Shown in pieces: positions 6,472 to 10,103 of a DNA stretch of 10,103 nt (positions are counted from its first letter, which is position 1; each line of letters starts with the position of its first letter). The stretch comes from an uncultured Candidatus Melainabacteria bacterium (GTDB taxonomy: Bacteria > Cyanobacteriota > Vampirovibrionia > Gastranaerophilales > Gastranaerophilaceae), in NCBI GenBank assembly GCA_934692295.1, contig CAKUTL010000053.1:1-10103 (forward strand), given 5' to 3'. A program made the translations under genes and the position numbers. The notes under the pieces were generated by a model. The model was not told where the DNA came from. It made no database searches and saw nothing but the letters and a program-made list of their open reading frames with translations.

Positions 6472-9156
6472 CTATTTTGATTTTTTAGCTGTTGGATAGT
6501 AATCTCTTACAACACCTTCAAATGCATCAATATAAATTTGTTTAATATCTGTCATTAGAGGGTATGCAGGGTTAGCACCTGTACATTGGTCGTCGAATGC
6601 CAATTCAACCATTTCATCAAGTTTTTCGTAGAAGTCTTTTTCTGAAACACCGAATTCTTTGATTGAGAATGGTAAGTTGATTTTCTTCATCAAATCTTCA
6701 ATAGCTTTGATGTATAATTCAACTTTTTCATCATCATTCTTACCGCCCAAACCAAGTTCATCAGCGATTTGACCATATTTAGCCTTAGCGTTAGGGAACT
6801 TGTATTGAGGGAAGATTGCTTGTTTCTTAGGACAATCAACAGCGTTGTATTTGATGATTTGTCTGAATAACAATGCGTTAGCTACACCGTGTGGTACGTG
6901 GAACATAGCACCTAATTTGTGAGCCATAGAGTGGCATAATCCTAAGAATGAGTTAGCAAATGCCATACCAGCGATTGTTGCTGCATAGTGCATTTTTTCT
7001 CTTGCGATAGGATCGTTAGCACCTTCATTGTATGATCTTTCTAAGTATCTGAAGATTAACTTAGCAGCTTCTAAAGCGTTTGAATTAGTGAAGTTAGTAG
7101 CCATACAAGATACATAAGCTTCTGTTGCGTGAACTAAAGCATCAATACCTGAAGCAGCTGTTAAGCCTTTTGGCATACCATCAACAAAGTTAGGGTCGAT
7201 GATTGACATATTTGGAGTCAAAGCGTAATCAGCGATAGCATATTTTACGTGAGATTCATCGTCAGTAATAATTGCGAATGGTGTAACTTCTGAACCAGTA
7301 CCTGAAGTTGTTGGGATAGCAACCATAGTAGCTTTTTTACCCAATTCAGGGATTTTACAAATTCTTTTTCTGATGTCTAAGAATCTCATAGCAACATCTT
7401 CAAAGTTTGTTTCTGGTTGTTCATATAATAACCACATGATTTTAGCAGCATCCATTGGAGAACCACCACCTAATGAAATGAATACATCAGGTTCATAAGG
7501 TTTAATCATTTCCATTGCTTGTTTAATTGTAGATAATGTTGGGTCTGGTTTAACATCGAAGAAGATTTGGTGATCGATACCAATTTCATCCAACACTTTA
7601 ACGATACTATCAACGGCACCTGAATTGAATAAGAATCTATCAGTTACGATGAATGCACGTTTTTTACCTTGAAGTTCACGAAGAGCTAAATCAACAGCAC
7701 CTCTTTTGAAGTAAACTTTAGGTGGAACCTTAAACCAAAGCATGTTTTCTCTCCTTTCTGCAACGGTTTTGTAGTTAAGTAAGTTTTCAACACCGATGTT
7801 ACCTGAAACAGCGTTCTTACCCCAAGAACCACAACCTAAAGAAAGAGATGGTTCTAATTTGAAGTTGAACAAGTCTCCGATACCACCAAGGGCTGATGGA
7901 GAGTTAATCAATACACGACAAGCAGGCATCATTTCAGCATACTTGTCAATTCTTTCTTGATGACGAGCATCTGTGTAAAGGTCAGCTGTGTGTCCAGCAC
8001 CACCTTTAGAAACTAGAGTGTAAGCAACATTTGCTGCATCTTCAAAATCTTTAGCTCTGTACATAGTCAAGATTGGAGATAATTTTTCTCTTGAGAATGG
8101 GTCATCCCAATCAACTTCTGGTCTTTCAGCTAATAAGATTTTTGAAGTTTCAGGAATATCAAATCCAGAAAGTTTAGCAATGTTGTAAGCACTTTGACCA
8201 ACGATTTGAGGGTGTGCAGTACCACGTTTTGGATCGATGAATGGAAGATCAATCATTTTCTTTTCATCTGATTCATTTAATAAGTAAGCACCTCTGTAAA
8301 CGAATTCTTTTTTAACTTGTTCGTAGATTTCGTCAACTACAACAACTGATTGTTCAGAAGCACAAATCATACCGTTATCGAAAGTTTTTGACATCAAGAT
8401 TGAAGAAACAGCCATTTGAATATCCGCAGTTTCATCAATTAAAGCACAAGCGTTACCAGGACCAACACCTAATGCAGGGTTTCCAGAAGAGTATGCTGCA
8501 GTAACCATACCAGGACCACCTGTTGCTAAGATGCAAGAGATAGAACGGTGTTTCATCAATTGGCTTGATAATTCGATAGATGGAACATCAATCCAACCGA
8601 TAATATCTTCTGGAGCTCCAGCTTTAACAGCAGCATCTAAAACGATTTTAGCAGCCGCAATTGTTGATTTTGTAGCTCTAGGGTGTGGTGAGAAGATAAT
8701 TGCGTTTCTTGTTTTCAAAGCAATCAATGATTTGAAGATTGCAGTTGAAGTTGGGTTAGTTGTAGGAACAATACCTGCAATAACTCCAAGAGGTTCTGCA
8801 ACGATTTTGATACCGTCAGCTTTATTTTCTTTGATGATTCCGCAAGTTTTAGCGTTTTTGTGTTTGTTGTAAATGTATTCAGATGCAAAGTGGTTTTTGA
8901 TGATTTTATCTTCTAAAACACCCATGCCTGTTTCTTCAACAGCCATTTTTGCAAGAGGAATACGAGCTTTATCAGCAGCTGTAGCAGCAGCTTTAAAGAT
9001 TTTGTCAACTTGTTCTTGAGAGAATTTAGAATAAATCTTTTGAGCTTTCTTTACTCTTTCAACAAGTAATTCCAATTGTTCAGCAGTATCAACCACGTTA
9101 GACTTAGTTAAAGTCTTTTCAAGGTTTTCGACAGCTTTTTTGTTTTTTGTTGTCAT
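6472..9156 (-). CDS. adhE: Bifunctional acetaldehyde-CoA / alcohol dehydrogenase
   Basis: AdhE reduces acetyl-CoA to acetaldehyde and then to ethanol, reoxidising two NADH; the family forms filaments (spirosomes). The 894-residue product has the full two-domain layout. Residues ~20-440 are the CoA-acylating aldehyde dehydrogenase, with IVPTTNPTSTAIFKSL, GGPGMV and catalytic C265 in FDNGMICASEQS. Residues ~475-890 are the iron alcohol dehydrogenase, with GGGSPMDAAK (563-572) and metal ligands D672, H676 (GIDALVHATEAY), H742 (LCHSMAHKLG) and H756 (FHVPHG). The spacing of these residues equals that in E. coli AdhE (C246, D653, H657, H723, H737). The start at 9156 follows AAAGGAG (9164-9170) by seven bases; an ATG at 9183 in the same frame would put that ribosome binding site inside the gene. 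It is a single-gene unit with its own promoter, operator and terminator. Confidence 0.98.
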   Translation of the reverse strand: MTTKNKKAVENLEKTLTKSNVVDTAEQLELLVERVKKAQKIYSKFSQEQVDKIFKAAATAADKARIPLAKMAVEETGMGVLEDKIIKNHFASEYIYNKHKNAKTCGIIKENKADGIKIVAEPLGVIAGIVPTTNPTSTAIFKSLIALKTRNAIIFSPHPRATKSTIAAAKIVLDAAVKAGAPEDIIGWIDVPSIELSSQLMKHRSISCILATGGPGMVTAAYSSGNPALGVGPGNACALIDETADIQMAVSSILMSKTFDNGMICASEQSVVVVDEIYEQVKKEFVYRGAYLLNESDEKKMIDLPFIDPKRGTAHPQIVGQSAYNIAKLSGFDIPETSKILLAERPEVDWDDPFSREKLSPILTMYRAKDFEDAANVAYTLVSKGGAGHTADLYTDARHQERIDKYAEMMPACRVLINSPSALGGIGDLFNFKLEPSLSLGCGSWGKNAVSGNIGVENLLNYKTVAERRENMLWFKVPPKVYFKRGAVDLALRELQGKKRAFIVTDRFLFNSGAVDSIVKVLDEIGIDHQIFFDVKPDPTLSTIKQAMEMIKPYEPDVFISLGGGSPMDAAKIMWLLYEQPETNFEDVAMRFLDIRKRICKIPELGKKATMVAIPTTSGTGSEVTPFAIITDDESHVKYAIADYALTPNMSIIDPNFVDGMPKGLTAASGIDALVHATEAYVSCMATNFTNSNALEAAKLIFRYLERSYNEGANDPIAREKMHYAATIAGMAFANSFLGLCHSMAHKLGAMFHVPHGVANALLFRQIIKYNAVDCPKKQAIFPQYKFPNAKAKYGQIADELGLGGKNDDEKVELYIKAIEDLMKKINLPFSIKEFGVSEKDFYEKLDEMVELAFDDQCTGANPAYPLMTDIKQIYIDAFEGVVRDYYPTAKKSK

Positions 9157-9195
9157 GTTTTTTCTCCTTTTAGTAACACGCATTAGTATTAATAA

Positions 9196-9224
9196 ATAAT
9201 ATCTTACCTATTTTAATTTGTGAA
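9196..9224 (-). promoter_or_regulatory. adhE promoter (proximal)
   Basis: On the minus strand TTCACA (9219-9224, 5/6) and TATTAT (9196-9201, 5/6) are separated by exactly 17 bases. The predicted start near 9189 gives a leader of about 33 bases with AAAGGAG before the ATG at 9156. The -35 lies inside the palindromic operator at 9218-9235, so a bound repressor would block RNA polymerase. Confidence 0.6.
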
Positions 9225-9235
9225 ATTTATCACAA
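9218..9235. promoter_or_regulatory. Rex-type operator (18-bp palindrome) over the adhE -35 box
   Basis: The site is TTGTGAAATTTATCACAA. It matches the known Rex consensus TTGTGAA-WWWW-TTCACAA at 17 of 18 positions. Rex is the NADH/NAD+-sensing repressor that controls adhE in many anaerobes, so both the motif and the target fit. The inner TGTGA-N6-TCACA is equally a perfect CRP-type core, so a CRP/FNR-family activator is the alternative; overlap with the -35 favours repression. No rex gene is in the window. Confidence 0.65.
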
Positions 9236-9239
9236 TTAC

Positions 9240-9268
9240 ATTTTACTACTAAGATAATTCTAAATCAA
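9240..9268 (-). promoter_or_regulatory. Possible distal adhE promoter
   Basis: On the minus strand TTGATT (9263-9268, 4/6) and TAAAAT (9240-9245, 5/6) are 17 bases apart. Initiation would fall near 9233, inside the Rex-type operator, so the same repressor could block both promoters. AT-rich sequence produces such pairs by chance, so this is tentative. Confidence 0.3.
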
Positions 9269-9345
9269 GTGTAACCTTTACAATCTTTATAATTTCTTTA
9301 GATATTAATACATGCTCTATATATGGTTGTTTTCTAGCGAAAATA

Positions 9346-9373
9346 ATCAAAAGAAAAGAGGGCTAAAGCCCCC
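9346..9373 (-). terminator. Short intrinsic terminator, minus strand
   Basis: On the minus strand GGGC-TTTA-GCCC is followed by TCTTTTCTTTT. The stem is short (4-5 bp) but all GC, and the tail is U-rich. On the plus strand no T tract follows. It would end a leftward transcript before it reaches the adhE promoters. Confidence 0.4.
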
Positions 9374-9475
9374 ACTGGAATTAAGAATAGCTGGAAGTAT
9401 GAAAAAGATTAATTATATTAAAAGACACATGCTCCATGCTTTGTATTCTCCAGATGGTTAAATTAAAAAACAATT
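9357..9475 (-). ncRNA. Candidate small RNA (tentative)
   Basis: Read on the minus strand, the stretch before the 9360-9371 hairpin can fold: CTGGAGAATA (near 9445) can pair with TATTC and TCCAG farther along (near 9384 and 9376), leaving a small bulge, and a GCATG-GAG-CATGT mini-hairpin lies inside. It ends at a GC hairpin with a U-rich tail, as small RNAs do. There is no clear promoter; TTACCA-18-TATAGA just upstream is weak. It does not match the tmRNA, RNase P, SRP or tRNA patterns I know. Confidence 0.22.
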
Positions 9476-9550
9476 ATTTACCCAGTTATCTATAATTAAA
9501 TATTGTCTATTTTGGTAATTTTTATTTGCGAGAAAAGGTGTAGAATAAAA

Positions 9551-9577
9551 CAATAAGTGCATTTTGTACACTTATTG
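9551..9577. repeat. 9-bp inverted repeat CAATAAGTG-N9-CACTTATTG
   Basis: A perfect 9-bp inverted repeat with a 9-base centre lies 58 bases upstream of the -35 of the 97-residue gene. Its core AAGTG-N9-CACTT recurs at 9678-9696 on the other side of the promoter, which suggests a regulator binding site. On the minus strand the hairpin is followed by TTTTATTCT, so a weak leftward terminator is the alternative reading. Confidence 0.5.
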
Positions 9578-9634
9578 CTAAAACGCTTATAAATTCAATG
9601 CTTTTGGCTTCTTAACAAAACTTCATAGTAGGGG

Positions 9635-9663
9635 TTGACAAACAAAAAGTTATGGTATATAGT
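9635..9663 (+). promoter_or_regulatory. Strong sigma-70-type promoter of the 97-aa gene
   Basis: A perfect TTGACA (9635-9640) is followed after exactly 17 bases by TATAGT (9658-9663, 5/6). The predicted start is near 9670, giving a leader of about 48 bases. This is the best promoter in the window, and it shows that the in-frame ATG at 9652, which lies upstream of the start point, cannot be the translation start. Confidence 0.8.
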
Positions 9664-9665
9664 GA

Positions 9666-9696
9666 AAGTGTTAAAAGAAGTGTTAAACGAACACTT
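9666..9696. promoter_or_regulatory. Three AAGTGTT half-sites at 12-base intervals in the 97-aa gene leader
   Basis: AAGTGTT occurs at 9666-9672 and 9678-9684, and its inverse AACACTT at 9690-9696, each 12 bases from the last. The second and third form a 7-bp inverted repeat with a 5-base loop just upstream of the ribosome binding site. It may be an operator over the transcription start, or an RNA hairpin in the leader; the AAGTG-N9-CACTT core shared with 9555-9573 favours an operator. Confidence 0.45.
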
Positions 9697-9717
9697 AATA
9701 ACAAAGGAGGTAACAAG

Positions 9718-10011
9718 ATGTTAACTATAAATCCTGTAAATATGACTTCAAAAAGATATGTTTCTTTCGGCGAAGGAAATATGAATAATATAAATTCTAA
9801 AGTTGGTGTTATGTCATTAGACAAAAAACCAAGTGCAAAAATTAACTTTGAAAAAGATATGTACATTACTCAAAAAGCAGATTCTGTACAATCAAATCCA
9901 TTAAAAGCTATCGGATACAATATTGTTAAGGCTTATAATATACTAGTTACTCCAAGAAGAAGTAACACCCAAACCGAATCAAAATACATTCACTTGCCAT
10001 ATATGGCATAG
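9718..10011 (+). CDS. Hypothetical 97-aa small protein
   Basis: I do not recognise a function. The start at 9718 is set by AAAGGAGG (9703-9710), the strongest ribosome binding site in the window, seven bases upstream, and by the promoter at 9635-9663, which rules out the longer frame from 9652. The protein begins MLTINPVNMTSKRYVSFGEG, a pattern (short hydrophobic start, then an aromatic-FG element) that I associate with many small proteins of Gastranaerophilales; this is recollection, not a search. It is basic, with several Asn, Ser and Lys residues, no signal peptide and no confident membrane helix; the stretch NPLKAIGYNIVKAYNILVTP (residues ~60-79) could be an amphipathic helix. The tail (SKYIHLPYMA) ends at 10011. 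The strong promoter and ribosome binding site predict good expression. Confidence 0.75.
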   Translation: MLTINPVNMTSKRYVSFGEGNMNNINSKVGVMSLDKKPSAKINFEKDMYITQKADSVQSNPLKAIGYNIVKAYNILVTPRRSNTQTESKYIHLPYMA

Positions 10012-10089
10012 TGAATCACGTTCACCAATTAAGAAAGACTTAACTCTTTCATTTACCCCACAAATTAACTGAAACAATTACCCCATTGC

Positions 10090-10103
10090 GGAGGTTATAT
10101 TTA
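10090..10103 (+). promoter_or_regulatory. Shine-Dalgarno-like sequence at the right edge
   Basis: GGAGG (10090-10094) stands nine bases before the window ends. If a start codon follows directly, this is the ribosome binding site of a plus-strand gene just outside. The 78 bases between it and the 97-residue gene hold no strong terminator, so the two could be co-transcribed. Confidence 0.35.

Larger units (their letters stand above)
9269..9634. other. Intergenic region between adhE and the 97-aa gene
   Basis: No convincing protein gene is present. The plus-strand frame 9312-9461 (49 codons, beginning MLYIWLFSSEN) has no ribosome binding site. The region holds a short GC hairpin at 9360-9371 whose minus-strand side is followed by a U-rich tract, an adjacent stretch that could be a small RNA, and a 9-bp inverted repeat at 9551-9577. 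The rest is AT-rich and featureless to me. Confidence 0.6.

Noticed and set aside
8531..8872. 113-codon plus-strand frame opposite adhE
   Set aside because: Antisense shadow of a highly conserved gene; no ribosome binding site, and adhE motifs occupy the other strand.
9157..9183. Upstream in-frame ATG of adhE
   Set aside because: The added residues are translated ribosome-binding-site sequence; the ATG at 9156 has ideal spacing.
9652..9717. 22-residue N-terminal extension of the 97-aa protein
   Set aside because: Its ATG lies within the promoter, before the predicted transcription start.
10033..10050. Imperfect palindrome GAAAGACTTAACTCTTTC after the 97-aa gene
   Set aside because: Short AT-rich arms with a central mismatch and no T tract; not a convincing terminator.
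1..10103. CRISPR arrays, insertion sequences, tRNA or rRNA genes
   Set aside because: No regularly spaced repeats, transposase motifs, terminal repeats or recognisable tRNA/rRNA patterns were seen.

Overview
The window is AT-rich DNA from a fermentative bacterium that uses the standard code and strong AAAGGAG-type ribosome binding sites. Gene content (NadD, YqeK, Def, Fmt, an AroH-class chorismate mutase, bifunctional AdhE) is plainly bacterial. Several small unrecognised proteins, including a 97-residue one starting MLTINPVNMTSK, resemble the lineage-specific small proteins I associate with gut Vampirovibrionia/Melainabacteria (Gastranaerophilales). AroH-class chorismate mutase, which is also found in Cyanobacteria, fits this. 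The taxonomic guess is an inference; a low-GC Firmicute cannot be excluded.

Layout: (1) Bases 1-1089, plus strand: the end of nadD overlapping yqeK (NAD synthesis and an HD-domain dinucleotide phosphohydrolase). (2) Bases 1122-3271, plus strand: an extended -10 promoter, a 689-residue unrecognised protein and a bidirectional terminator. I read the protein as a degenerate HerA-like ATPase module, a long acidic tail and a C-terminal PcrA/UvrD-type Tudor domain. (3) Bases 3293-5807, minus strand: an unrecognised 181-residue protein, and a tightly coupled def-fmt-aroH operon. (4) Bases 5830-6351, minus strand: an unrecognised protein with two Gly-rich hydrophobic segments. (5) Bases 6419-9268, minus strand: adhE with its own terminator and a promoter whose -35 box lies inside a near-perfect Rex-type operator. 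(6) Bases 9269-9634: no convincing protein gene; a possible minus-strand small RNA ending at a short GC hairpin, and a 9-bp inverted repeat. (7) Bases 9635-10103, plus strand: a strong promoter bracketed by two AAGTG-N9-CACTT palindromes, a 97-residue unknown protein, and a Shine-Dalgarno-like sequence at the right edge that may belong to the next gene.

How the parts work together: def and fmt form the N-formylmethionine cycle of translation, with chorismate mutase translationally coupled behind them. AdhE disposes of reducing power by turning acetyl-CoA into ethanol, and the operator suggests that NADH/NAD+ status (Rex) controls it. The most unusual items are the HerA-like/Tudor protein and the twin-palindrome control region of the 97-residue gene.
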